Positions 15,395 through 23,867 of a stretch of 54,619 nt of DNA are shown here, piece after piece. Within the stretch, counting starts at the first letter, position 1. The number at the start of each line of letters is the position of its first letter. The stretch is from contig JAKLKB010000055.1 of NCBI GenBank assembly GCA_023150835.1, positions 1 through 54,619 on the forward strand, written 5' to 3'. The notes beneath the pieces are model-generated. The model saw only the letters and a list, made by a program, of their open reading frames with translations, was not told where the DNA came from and ran no database searches. This stretch comes from Myxococcota bacterium (GTDB lineage: Bacteria; Myxococcota_C; UBA6777). Both the position numbers and the translations under genes were made by a program.

Positions 15395-17869
15395 TCATTC
15401 GGCTGTAAGGGATTTTTCGCGCAAGAATTGTGGGCTGCACATCGGCTCAAACGTTTCAGGTTTTTCTGCGCGCAGCCATGCTTCTTCGGGGGCGATCAGA
15501 TCGGATTGAACGAGCGCCATCAAGGCTTGGTCGACGGTTTGCATCCCGGCATTGCGCCCGATCTGCATCATGCTGGGGAGTTGGTAAGTCTTGTCTTCGC
15601 GGATCAAGTTGCTGACGCCCAAGGTGTTTTTTAGGATCTCGAAGACTGCAACGCGGCCCGATCCGTCTTTGCGTGGAAGCAAGGATTGGCAAAGTACATA
15701 CTTCAAGGATTCGGACAGAGACATACGGATCTGGCCTTGCTCTGCGGGGGGAAAGGACCCGATGATCCGATCGACGGTCTGGATGGCGCTGGTGGTATGA
15801 AGGGTTGCGATCACCACGTGGCCGGTTTCTGCGGCTTCAAGGGACATACGGATGGTTTCGGGATCGCGCATCTCGCCGACCATGATCACATCGGGGTCTT
15901 CGCGCAATGCGCCACGCAACGCCCGTCCAAAGGACTCGGTATGTTTGCCGACTTCGCGTTGATTGACGAGGGCGATCTTGGGCGGATGAACGAACTCGAT
16001 CGGATCTTCGAGGGTGATCACGTGCGTGGGCTTGGACTCGTTGATCAGGTTGATGATGGCGGCGAGGGTGGTGGATTTTCCCGAACTGCTCGGGCCGGAC
16101 ACGACAATGATCCCTTGGTGGTAATCCAAAAGCTCGGTGATATGGGCAGGGATCCGCAGATCATCAAAGGTCGGTGGGATGTTGGGGATCGTGCGAAAGG
16201 TGATCGACACACCGCGACGTTGTACATAGGCGTTGGCGCGGTAACGCCCGACCTCGGGGATGGCGTAGCAAAAGTCGATCTCTCCCTTTTCTTCAAAGAT
16301 CTTTTTTTGACGCTCATCAAGGACGGACATCAAGGTGTCGCGGGTGGTTTCGGCGGAATAGACATCTCCATCTTCCATCCGTGCCAATTCACCGCGATGA
16401 CGGGCAAAGGGCGGCTCGTCGATCGTGATGTGCAGATCGGAAGCACCCTTGTTTCGGATCTCTGCAAGCAGTTCGTCGATAGGTTTATCGAACTTTTGGG
16501 TGGTTTGGGCTTGGACATCTTCTTCTTCGACTTTGAGGCGGGCGGCCATATTGCGCGAGACTTCGGTGGCTCGGGTGCGGACCTCGACGGCAGGATCGCG
16601 CTCTCTCACCGAACGCAACAGCGGCAAAAGAGAGGCGTGCGTAAAGCGGTCAAATGCGCTAATGACCTCAAGACGGACTTCTTGGCGGTTGTCGCGCAAC
16701 AGCTGTGCCAGTGGCTTGAGCGCGTTTTGGGAGCCGATCTGTGCAAGCGCGTCAATGGCCGCCCAGCGGGATTCTTCGTCTTGGAGAGCTTGTACAAGAT
16801 AAGGAACTGCACGTTCGTCTTTGAGGCGACCGAGGCTATCGCAGGCGTTGACGCGCAACCACCAATCCGAGTCGTTGAGCATATTGCAGATCGGACCGAG
16901 AATCCGAGGATCTTGGAAGTTTTCGACAAGGATCAACGCTGCTGTTCGGACATCTTCTTTGGGATGTTGCAACAAAGCGACCGCAGGACGAAGCACTTCG
17001 TCGCCAAAGTTGCGCAGCATCTCAAGGATGCGATCGCGCAACCACCCTGCAAGTTCTTGGAGATACAACAACAACTCGGTGAGGATCTCTTGGGTTTCAC
17101 CTGTGCGCATGATGATCTCAAGTGCCTGACGGCGGCTGGCGTCCTCGCCTTGGTTGAGCAGATCGTACATCCGTTTGCGCATCCCCGCAGGATCGGTCTG
17201 TGCGTTTTGTTGGAGGTACTGGCTTGCAAGCTGCCGTCTCGCAGGGTCCGCTCCTGACAAACAACTCAACATCACCTGCATCACTTTTGGCCCACCCACC
17301 GGGCTTTTGGCCAACGCTTCAAGAGCTACCGTTGCGATCCGCGCATCTTTGTCGCTCGCAAGCTCTACAAGAAGCTGCACCATGTGTCGAGGCTGGCGTT
17401 CTTGCAAGAGTTTTTGTAAAGCGATCGAGCGCAATGCGGAGGGGCCCTCCATCACCGCTCGTTCTAAATAGATCAACCCCAATCGCCCCGTGAGGGCAAC
17501 GGCGATCTCCCATCCCATCCGCTGTTTTGCGGGGGCTTTGTCGCTTAACAATGAATCCAACACTCGCTGCACGGTCTCGGGCTGCATCTTGCTAAGCAAC
17601 TGCGCTCCAAAACTGCGCGCTTGGGGAGGGGCGTTTTCCAATGAATCCAACAGCGCCTTGGCTCCGCCGATATCGGGCCGTGCCAAAAAGATCTCTGCAC
17701 TCATCCGACGGACATCGGCGTCCCGATGCAACAACAGCGGAACAACCTCAGCAGACCGAGGATTGGAGTCGCGCAACTTGAGCAACAACTGCTCTTTTTC
17801 TTGAGGGGTTTGCCAACCGCTTTCTTGGATCTGCTGGAGAATACTCTTTTTTCCCGTGAAGATTGCCAT
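15395..17869 (-). CDS. HEAT-repeat / PilT-type ATPase fusion
   Basis: An 824-residue protein. Residues 1 to about 455 form a HEAT array (units such as EDVRTAALILVENFQDPRIL, DWWLRVNACDSLGRLKDERA and ESRWAAIDALAQIGSQ). A PilT/PilU-type ATPase follows from KPIDELLAEIRNKGASDLHI: Walker A GPSSSGKST, TLEDPIEFVH, VIMVGEMRDPETI and His box ATLHTTSA. Walker A has SSS in place of the usual TGS, but the Lys and Ser/Thr are kept. ATG 17869 (MAIFTGKKS) has GGTGG six bases upstream. Known PilU proteins lack a HEAT array of this size. The array could dock the motor to a regulator or the pilus base. It heads the run of minus-strand motility and kinase genes. Confidence 0.88.
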   Translation of the reverse strand: MAIFTGKKSILQQIQESGWQTPQEKEQLLLKLRDSNPRSAEVVPLLLHRDADVRRMSAEIFLARPDIGGAKALLDSLENAPPQARSFGAQLLSKMQPETVQRVLDSLLSDKAPAKQRMGWEIAVALTGRLGLIYLERAVMEGPSALRSIALQKLLQERQPRHMVQLLVELASDKDARIATVALEALAKSPVGGPKVMQVMLSCLSGADPARRQLASQYLQQNAQTDPAGMRKRMYDLLNQGEDASRRQALEIIMRTGETQEILTELLLYLQELAGWLRDRILEMLRNFGDEVLRPAVALLQHPKEDVRTAALILVENFQDPRILGPICNMLNDSDWWLRVNACDSLGRLKDERAVPYLVQALQDEESRWAAIDALAQIGSQNALKPLAQLLRDNRQEVRLEVISAFDRFTHASLLPLLRSVRERDPAVEVRTRATEVSRNMAARLKVEEEDVQAQTTQKFDKPIDELLAEIRNKGASDLHITIDEPPFARHRGELARMEDGDVYSAETTRDTLMSVLDERQKKIFEEKGEIDFCYAIPEVGRYRANAYVQRRGVSITFRTIPNIPPTFDDLRIPAHITELLDYHQGIIVVSGPSSSGKSTTLAAIINLINESKPTHVITLEDPIEFVHPPKIALVNQREVGKHTESFGRALRGALREDPDVIMVGEMRDPETIRMSLEAAETGHVVIATLHTTSAIQTVDRIIGSFPPAEQGQIRMSLSESLKYVLCQSLLPRKDGSGRVAVFEILKNTLGVSNLIREDKTYQLPSMMQIGRNAGMQTVDQALMALVQSDLIAPEEAWLRAEKPETFEPMCSPQFLREKSLTAE

Positions 17870-18113
17870 AATGACCACCGTTCCTGCACTGTCGAAGGGG
17901 GAAAATCGAAGCGATGCTTCTGGCCTCTGTACAACGAAACGTCCCACACAACGCGCCCGTCAAGCGCGTGTTGCCTTCCCACCGCTACCAAGAATCCACC
18001 CTCAGGTCAAGCAGGAGCGCGCACATATTGTCCCCCATTTTGTCCTGTTATCGGCTTTTTTTTGCTGCGCCTCTTCTCCTCGGGATCTTTTTTTAATAAG
18101 AGGATTTACGCAG
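17870..18113. promoter_or_regulatory. upstream region of the motility block
   Basis: This region must carry the promoter for the HEAT-PilT gene, on the minus strand. TTGACG occurs in the reverse complement near 17958, but no properly spaced -10 box was found. The rest shows no open frame or repeat that I can support. Confidence 0.25.
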
Positions 18114-18243
18114 TTGGATGGTTTTTGTGGGGTTTCACCCCACACCCCACAAGGGAGCTTTGCCCCCTTGACCCCGTATTGGCGAACAGATCACTGTTTT
18201 TCACGCAGACGGCTCTGTCGCTTGAATGGGTGTGAACACGGGG
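18114..18243. repeat. family A dispersed repeat, copy 1
   Basis: About 130 bp running from GTTGGATGGTTTTTGTGGGG to GTGAACACGGGG. It contains the hairpins GGGGTTTCACCCC and AAGGGAGCTTTGCCCCCTTG, and a segment CGGCTCTGTCGCTT. Other copies are at 21062-21195, 23634-23758 and 41941-42069, in the reverse orientation. It is preceded by ATTTACGCAGTT, which resembles the end of family C. Confidence 0.75.
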
Positions 18244-18317
18244 GTCTTGGGGCTGACTTCGTCAGTCTCATCTACAATTCACCCTGATACCGTTGTCGAT
18301 GCAGGAGAGTCCGCACG

Positions 18318-19472
18318 ATGCACTCAGAAGATCAGACGCTTCATTCAGCAGACCACGCAGAGACCACAAAGCCTCCGCGCCGTCGGATCGTGATCAAACT
18401 TGGAACCAGCGTTTTGACAGCGGGTAGCCCTCGATTGGATCTGCCGAGAATGGTCGATATCGCCCGACAATGCGCCGCGTTGATGCGTGATGGGTGCGAG
18501 GTGTTGGTGTGTTCGTCGGGAGCTATCGCCGCTGGGCGCGAGCGATTGGGCTTTCCTGCGCCTTCTTCTTCGATCGCGCACAAACAAATGCTGGCTGCCG
18601 TTGGGCAAAGTCGGCTGATGCGTGTGTGGGACAACCTTTTCGAGATCTACAGCGTCCGTGTCGGCCAAGTCCTGTTAACACGGGCAGACGTGGAAAGCCG
18701 CGACCGTTTTCTCAACGCACGCGACACTTTACTGATGCTGCTTCGCGAAGGCATCTTGCCGATCATCAACGAAAACGATGCCGTTGCGACCGAAGAGATC
18801 AAGGTGGGCGACAACGACAATCTCTCGGCCTTGGTGGCGACTCTTTGCGGGGCGGATCTGTTGATCTTGTTGACGGATATCGAAGGGCTGTACACAAGCA
18901 ACCCGCACCGCGATCCCGAGGCGCGCTTTATTCCCGAAGTCCGCGAGATCGACGAAGCGATCAAGCAGATGGCAGGTGGAAGCGTAGGTGGCCTTGGGAC
19001 GGGCGGGATGGCGACCAAGATCCAAGCTGCCGAGATCGCCCAACGCATGGGAACCGAAGTCGTGATCGCAGCAGGCAGATATCCCGATGTGATTCGCCGC
19101 GTTGTGGCGGGAGAATCGATCGGGACGCGGTTTTTGGCGCGGAGCTCTCCGCTTGAACAGCGCAAGCGTTGGTTGCTTGCGGGGCCGCGTCCGCAAGTGG
19201 CGTTGTTGGTGGACGCGGGGGCAGCAGAAGCTTTGCGCACACAAGGTCGGAGCCTGCTGGCTTCGGGCGTTGTGGGTGTCGAGGGCGAGTTTCGGCGCGG
19301 TGATATGGTTCAAATCCGTTGCGCTGAACAAGCGGCTTTTGCGCGTGGGATCGTGCGCTACGATAGCACAACAGCCCGACAGATCGCAGGTTTGCGCTCC
19401 GAAGAGATCGCCGAGCGTTTGGGGTATTCGTGGGGGCCGCTGGTACATCGCAACGATCTGATCTTGGTTTGA
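18318..19472 (+). CDS. proB: glutamate 5-kinase
   Basis: ProB phosphorylates glutamate, the first step of proline synthesis. The 384-residue protein has the amino-acid kinase start RRRIVIKLGTSVLT (about residues 22-35), the SSGAIAAGRERLGF segment, NENDAVATEEIKVGDNDNLS in the active site and GTGGMATKIQAA. The C-terminal 95 residues read as a PUA domain (GEFRRGDMVQI and ending in NDLILV), present in many bacterial ProB proteins. ATG 18318 has AGGAG about ten bases upstream. The next gene is proA on the same strand, as usual, but a family C element fills almost the whole 153-base gap. Confidence 0.95.
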   Translation: MHSEDQTLHSADHAETTKPPRRRIVIKLGTSVLTAGSPRLDLPRMVDIARQCAALMRDGCEVLVCSSGAIAAGRERLGFPAPSSSIAHKQMLAAVGQSRLMRVWDNLFEIYSVRVGQVLLTRADVESRDRFLNARDTLLMLLREGILPIINENDAVATEEIKVGDNDNLSALVATLCGADLLILLTDIEGLYTSNPHRDPEARFIPEVREIDEAIKQMAGGSVGGLGTGGMATKIQAAEIAQRMGTEVVIAAGRYPDVIRRVVAGESIGTRFLARSSPLEQRKRWLLAGPRPQVALLVDAGAAEALRTQGRSLLASGVVGVEGEFRRGDMVQIRCAEQAAFARGIVRYDSTTARQIAGLRSEEIAERLGYSWGPLVHRNDLILV

Positions 19473-19479
19473 ATTTTCA

Positions 19480-19594
19480 TAGGAGTTACGCAGTTGGAGA
19501 GGGAAACCGTGAAGAATCAACCCTTTGCAGGGGCGGTTCGTGAACCGCTCGCGCCCGAACATGGGCCTTTTTCGTATCGAACTGCGTAAGTCCT
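19480..19594. repeat. family C MITE-like element, copy 2, between proB and proA
   Basis: About 115 bp, inverted relative to copy 1 at 2631-2743, with ends AGGAGTTACGCAGTT and AACTGCGTAAGTCC and the palindrome GCGGTTCGTGAACCGC. It occupies nearly all of the proB-proA spacer and leaves the proA ribosome site AAGGAAGG intact downstream. The proBA transcript would therefore carry a structured insert. Confidence 0.8.
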
Positions 19595-19625
19595 CTTTTC
19601 ATCAAAGAGCAAGGAAGGTAGCCAC

Positions 19626-20894
19626 ATGACCCGTTTGGAATCCATCGGACACGCAGCCCGTCAAGCCAGCCGCACATTGGGGATCTTGCCTCGTTTGGCC
19701 AAAGATCGCGCATTATCGGCGATCGCGGAGGCCCTCGAAACGCACACTGACACCTTGCTTGCTGCCAATCAAAGAGATGTAGCTGCGGGTCGCGAAAAAG
19801 GTTTGTCAGCGGCGATGTTGGATCGTTTGTTGTTGACGGAGGCGCGGATCGCGGGGCTTGCGAGGGACACCCGCAGCGTGATGGCGTTGCCTGATCCTGT
19901 GGGGACAGATATCGAAGGGCGGATCTTGCCGAACGGTTTGCGCTTGATGCGCAGGCGCATACCCATCGGGGTTTTGGGCGTGATCTATGAAGCGCGCCCG
20001 AATGTGACGGTGGATGTCGCGGTGTTGGCTGTTAAAACAGGCAATGCTGTGATCTTGCGCGGTGGTAGCGAAACGTTGCATAGCAATCTTGCGCTGGTCT
20101 CTGTGATCCGCGATGCGATCGAGAGCGCAGGCTTGCCGAAGAATGCTGTTCAAGCCATCGAAGATCCCGATCGTTCCCTTGTTTCCGAGCTCTTGCAGCT
20201 AGACCAGTACGTCGACATGATCATCCCACGCGGTGGAGCAGCGCTACACGCTCTTTGTCGAAAACAAAGCACCATCCCCGTTATTACGGGCGGGATCGGC
20301 ATCTGTCATGTCTTTGTGGACGAACACGCAGACCTCGAACGGGCCGTCGATATCGTCGAAAATGCCAAAGTGCAGCGCCCTTCCGTATGCAACGCCCTTG
20401 ACACGTTGCTTGTGCATCGCAACGTCGCGCAGGGCTTCCTACCCGCAGTAGCGGAGCGCCTGCAAAAAAGCGATGTCTTGCTCAAAGTCACGTCCGAAGT
20501 GGAGACCACCCTTCACCGCGCAGGCTCCACCATCCGACGCGATCTCGCTGGTCCCGAAGACTTCGACCAAGAGTGGCTGTCTTTGATCTTAGGCGTTCGT
20601 CTCGTGGACGATATCAACGAAGCCATCGCACACATCCACCAACATAGCTCCGAACACTCCGACGCGATCTTGACCCAACATCTCGGCCACGCCAACCAAT
20701 TCATCAACGAAGTCCATTCTGCTGCTGTGTACGTCAACGCAAGCACCCGCTTCACCGATGGCGGCCAGTTTGGACTGGGAGCCGAGGTCGCCATCAGCAC
20801 GCAAAAGCTCCATGCACGCGGACCGATGGGACTCGAAGAACTCACGACCTACAAGTGGATCGGCATCGGGGACGGACATATCCGAGCCTCTTAA
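19626..20894 (+). CDS. proA: gamma-glutamyl phosphate reductase
   Basis: ProA reduces gamma-glutamyl phosphate to glutamate semialdehyde with NADPH, the second step of proline synthesis. The protein has 422 residues, a normal family length. Recognisable segments are [28 protein letters not shown], the catalytic Cys in [14 protein letters not shown] and [20 protein letters not shown] near the C-terminus. ATG 19626 is preceded by AAGGAAGG. It is the partner of ProB, whose unstable product it uses directly. Confidence 0.96.
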   Translation: MTRLESIGHAARQASRTLGILPRLAKDRALSAIAEALETHTDTLLAANQRDVAAGREKGLSAAMLDRLLLTEARIAGLARDTRSVMALPDPVGTDIEGRILPNGLRLMRRRIPIGVLGVIYEARPNVTVDVAVLAVKTGNAVILRGGSETLHSNLALVSVIRDAIESAGLPKNAVQAIEDPDRSLVSELLQLDQYVDMIIPRGGAALHALCRKQSTIPVITGGIGICHVFVDEHADLERAVDIVENAKVQRPSVCNALDTLLVHRNVAQGFLPAVAERLQKSDVLLKVTSEVETTLHRAGSTIRRDLAGPEDFDQEWLSLILGVRLVDDINEAIAHIHQHSSEHSDAILTQHLGHANQFINEVHSAAVYVNASTRFTDGGQFGLGAEVAISTQKLHARGPMGLEELTTYKWIGIGDGHIRAS

Positions 20895-21061
20895 ACGCAG
20901 GCGCATCTTTTTTCCGACCGTGGCATCTTTTGAGAGCGTGAGGACTCCTGCTGTTTTTTGACAAAAGGCTTCCGCGATATCGATGCGAGTGGCTTGTTCC
21001 CAAAAGGACGGACAGGAGGGGCTTGTTGACGAAACGATGGATAGGAGTCGCTTGTTGGCAA

Positions 21062-21195
21062 AAACCCGTGTTCGCGCTCCTTTAAGCGACAGAGCCGTTG
21101 GTTTGAAAAAATGCTGATTGTTTCGCCAACACGGGGTCAAGGGGCCATCGGTCCCTTGCGGGGCGTGGTACCTCGCCCCACGAAAACCATCCAAC
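21062..21195. repeat. family A dispersed repeat, copy 2
   Basis: About 134 bp, opposite in orientation to copy 1, from AACCCGTGTTCGCGCTCC to CGAAAACCATCCAACG. It carries CAAGGGGCCATCGGTCCCTTG and GGGGCGTGGTACCTCGCCCC, each able to form a hairpin. It fills most of the 331-base gap between proA and the pseudogene. The rest of that gap holds no supported gene. Confidence 0.75.
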
Positions 21196-21225
21196 GAGTG
21201 ATGATTTTGGAAAGGATTGTGTCGG

Positions 21226-21799
21226 ATGATCGGGCGTGTTGTGTTTTGCTGTTGGCTTTGTGGGATGTTGGTGGTTGGAGGGGTTGCGTGTGGTCCGCCC
21301 GCTCCGCCCGAAGTGAAGGGCTGTGCAAGCACCAAGCTGTATCAAAAAGACTCGGATTATGCCAAAGCAGGGCCTTGGGCGGTGGGGGCGAAGACTTTTT
21401 CGCTAGGCAAATCAAGACGCGATCGTCCCACCCAAGCGCCAACAAGACGGCTACACCAGCAGCCCCAAGACCAAGCGCCTCGTGTTGTTAGAAAAGGCCG
21501 GTCATCTGGCTTTTTCCGACCTTTGCGAAGTCGGAAAAGAGCAGGGTGGATTGATCAAGCTGGCGCGAGAGTACAAGGTCAAGATCCCCGAGGGCTTCGA
21601 TCAACTGATCGAAACACTCGCAACAGACGGATGCAAAGAAGGGCAATTACCCGCAGCGCAAGGATGGCCGATCATTCACTTCGCATCTTCGGCTGTGCTA
21701 GAAGAAACGTTGCACTGCGACTCCAACGCATCCGCCGCCCTACAGGGCCTTCAAACCCGTTATCCGACCGTCAAAGAATACAAGGAAGAACGCCTTTGA
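21226..21799 (+). pseudogene. alpha/beta hydrolase lipoprotein, internally deleted and out of frame
   Basis: ATG 21226 begins a lipoprotein signal (MIGRVVFCCWLCGMLVVGG, then a VAC lipobox). The frame then gives DYAKAGPWAVGAKTF, which resembles the N-terminal strand of PAF-acetylhydrolase / dienelactone-hydrolase-like proteins. Near 21412 the useful frame changes by one base. The second frame reads NQDAIVPPKRQQDGY, LVLLEKAGHLAFSDLC and onward to a TGA at 21797-21799. That is the C-terminal third of the same kind of hydrolase, with the acid (QDAIVPP) and His (AGHLAFS). The middle, including the GxSxG nucleophile, is missing. I read this as a gene that lost an internal segment not a multiple of three. 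A sequencing indel alone would not explain the missing core. Confidence 0.65.
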
Positions 21800-22335
21800 G
21801 TTACCATGATCACAGCCACCGTCTCGATCACAACAAGCCCTTTCATCCTCTCCAGATCGCCGTGTTGACGATCTCAGATACGCGAACCAACGACACCGAT
21901 CGCTCTGGCCCCCGTCTGATCAGCCTTTTGCAACGTGATGGGCATACGCTTGCTGCGTATGTGATCGTCCCTGACGAAAAAGAGCGCATCGAAGCGCAGT
22001 TGCGCGCATGGATCGCCGACCCATCGATCCAGATCGTCCTTGCGACGGGAGGAACAGGTATCACGAAACGCGATGTCACTCCCGAAGCCTTCCATGCCGT
22101 GTATGAAAAAGAGATCCCGGGCTTTGGCGAGCTGTTTCGCTTTTTAAGCTACGAAAAGATCGGCACCTCGACCATCCAATCCCGCGCAACAGCGGGGCTT
22201 GCAAATCGCACCTTGCTATTTGCTTTGCCGGGATCGACGGGCGCTTGTAGCGACGCATGGGAGGGGATCTTGCGTTGGCAACTCGATAGTCGCCACCAGC
22301 CTTGCAACTTTGTGGAGATGTTTGATCGTTTGTGA
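21796..22335 (+). CDS. moaB: molybdenum cofactor biosynthesis protein MoaB, TTG start
   Basis: A 179-residue protein of the MoaB/MogA family, involved in adenylylation of molybdopterin. It shows AVLTISDTRTNDTDRSG, the nucleotide-binding LATGGTGITKRDVTPEA and FALPGSTGACSDAWEGIL, the last pointing to MoaB. No ATG precedes the conserved N-terminus in frame. TTG 21796 gives SYHDHSHRLDH, a His-rich start common in MoaB, with AAGGAAGAA just upstream. The TTG overlaps the preceding TGA in the string TTGA, so translation is probably coupled to the pseudogene frame. The open frame extends back to 21217 by chance. No other molybdopterin gene is in the window. Confidence 0.88.
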   Translation: MSYHDHSHRLDHNKPFHPLQIAVLTISDTRTNDTDRSGPRLISLLQRDGHTLAAYVIVPDEKERIEAQLRAWIADPSIQIVLATGGTGITKRDVTPEAFHAVYEKEIPGFGELFRFLSYEKIGTSTIQSRATAGLANRTLLFALPGSTGACSDAWEGILRWQLDSRHQPCNFVEMFDRL

Positions 22336-22375
22336 GGCGACAAGTCTCCGTTTGGGGGATCGGATATCTCGGAGA

Positions 22376-23422
22376 TTAGGGCGTCGAGAGCGTGAGCGGG
22401 GTGTGTGAGGTGGCGCGTTGGAAGCGTTGTGGGTTGTGGGGATGGCCGATGTATTCGGCGATCTTTTGGAAGCTATCGCGTGAAAAGAAAAAGGTGACGT
22501 GGCCGTGAGACTCTCGAAACAGAGTGGGTTGACCCCATCGATGCCAAAGCTCTTGGACTTTGTGGGGATAGACGACTTGATCGTGCATGGAATTGATCAG
22601 CAAGATGCGGTCGCGCTCAAGGCGTGGGGTGTAGCGGGTGAGGCGAAGCGGATCGAGCAGCGGAAGCAGCGCCTCTTGGGGGATATGCGCGATCATCTGT
22701 CGTCCTGCTTTGATCATGGGCGAGTTCATTAGCGTATATCCGAGATCCACGAGGGGAGCGGCCAAACTCAACGATTCGAGGGAGTCTTCGAGGGAGGCAA
22801 CCAGACCTGCGGTGTATCCGCCAAGACTGATCCCCAACAAGCCGATCCGAGCGTATCCTTCGGCACGCAGACCCGCGATCAGCTTGCGTGTGTCTGCGAC
22901 GCCTTGACGCAAGGCATCCAATAGAATCGAGAGATCCGCATCGATGACGCGAGTTCCAGAGAAGTAACCGCGTGGTGATCGGCGCATGTGGTAGGGCAGT
23001 TCGATCATGTGTGTTGAGATCCCGTAGCGCAGCAGTTCGCGGGCAACCCACATCGATTGTTGGTGGCCGGGGGTAATCCAACCGTGCAAAAGGATGATAT
23101 GCGATCCACGCCGATGGTCGGGATGGAGTAGGCTTACACCGCGCACGCGGTCGTTGGTAAAGTCTCCGCTGGGGCGTCCCGAAAGAAAAGAAAATTCAGC
23201 TTCGATACTCTCGCGGCGACGGGCTTTTTGGGTGAACCAACCTTTTTCGGGAGGCGTGGTGTCGCCGTCTGCAAAAAAGCTTTCGGGGGCGTGAGCAGGG
23301 AATTCATGAAAGTAGCGCTGAAGGGTTTCAAGTTCGATGCGGTGGTTGGCTTGTTTGATCAACACGTTGTTCACAAACCAAGAGGTCACTTGCTCCACAC
23401 TTGTCGCAAAAGGACGCCACAT
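22376..23422 (-). CDS. alpha/beta hydrolase, ABHD18/DUF2048-like by eye
   Basis: A 348-residue hydrolase with a complete triad: oxyanion-hole segment IILLHGWITPG, nucleophile in GISLGGYTAG, acid in SMHDQVVYP and His in ESHGHVTFFFSR. A GHQQSMWVARELLRYGI stretch following the HG motif resembles the ABHD18/DUF2048 group. ATG 23422 has AAGGAGA five bases upstream; the open frame beyond it runs through repeats and is not coding. There is no signal peptide, so it is likely cytosolic. Substrate is unknown, an ester or acyl compound being the usual choice. It is convergent with moaB. Confidence 0.78.
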   Translation of the reverse strand: MWRPFATSVEQVTSWFVNNVLIKQANHRIELETLQRYFHEFPAHAPESFFADGDTTPPEKGWFTQKARRRESIEAEFSFLSGRPSGDFTNDRVRGVSLLHPDHRRGSHIILLHGWITPGHQQSMWVARELLRYGISTHMIELPYHMRRSPRGYFSGTRVIDADLSILLDALRQGVADTRKLIAGLRAEGYARIGLLGISLGGYTAGLVASLEDSLESLSLAAPLVDLGYTLMNSPMIKAGRQMIAHIPQEALLPLLDPLRLTRYTPRLERDRILLINSMHDQVVYPHKVQELWHRWGQPTLFRESHGHVTFFFSRDSFQKIAEYIGHPHNPQRFQRATSHTPLTLSTP

Positions 23423-23633
23423 GTCTCTCTCCTTCACACTGATGCATCTTGTTTGTCTTGTCTGTGCCTGCCTTCGCTTTGGGCGGCGGATGCTTCGTTT
23501 TGGCACCCTTTCCCACAAAAGGCCAAAAAGCAGTACAAACGACCTTTTTTTTGACAAAGCATGATGCGTGCCTCTTTGGGCCTGTGATCGTTTCGTATCA
23601 TTATGGGTGTTTTTCGTGTGACGTATGAAAAAA

Positions 23634-23758
23634 TCCCCGTGTTCGTGGGCTTTCAAGCGACAGAGTCGTCTGTTTGAAAAACGTGTGATCTTTTCGCCCA
23701 ACATGGGGTCAAGGGGACGGAGTTCCCTTGCGGGGTATGGGGTGGAACCCCATAAAAA
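23634..23758. repeat. family A dispersed repeat, copy 3
   Basis: About 125 bp from CCCCGTGTTCGTGGGCTT to GGTGGAACCCCATAAA, with the hairpins CAAGGGGACGGAGTTCCCTTG and TGGGGTGGAACCCCA. It lies in the 445-base gap between the hydrolase and the gamma-glutamyltranspeptidase gene and directly abuts a tandem array. Confidence 0.75.
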
Positions 23759-23760
23759 AA

Positions 23761-23849
23761 CAGAATATGCGGGAGGATGGTGCGCGAAAAAACAGAATAT
23801 GCGGGAGGATGGTGCGCGAAAAAACAGAATATGCGGGAGGATGGTGCGC
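23761..23849. repeat. 32-bp tandem repeat, 2.8 copies
   Basis: Three consecutive copies of a unit beginning CAGAATATGCGGGAGGATGG, at 23761, 23793 and 23825, the last shortened. The copies are identical over their shared length, so the expansion is recent. It lies immediately downstream of the gamma-glutamyltranspeptidase stop and adjoins family A copy 3. Confidence 0.85.
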
Positions 23850-23867
23850 AGATACAGCAGAGAAAGA

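Noticed and set aside
15686-17257. 523-codon open frame opposite the HEAT-PilT gene
   Set aside because: Repeated antisense of HEAT/PilT codons gives long Asp/Gly-rich text; no motif and no ribosome site.
21217-22335. One 372-codon protein fusing a lipoprotein signal to MoaB
   Set aside because: The middle is Arg/Gln-rich nonsense read in the wrong frame of a broken hydrolase; MoaB has its own TTG start and ribosome site.
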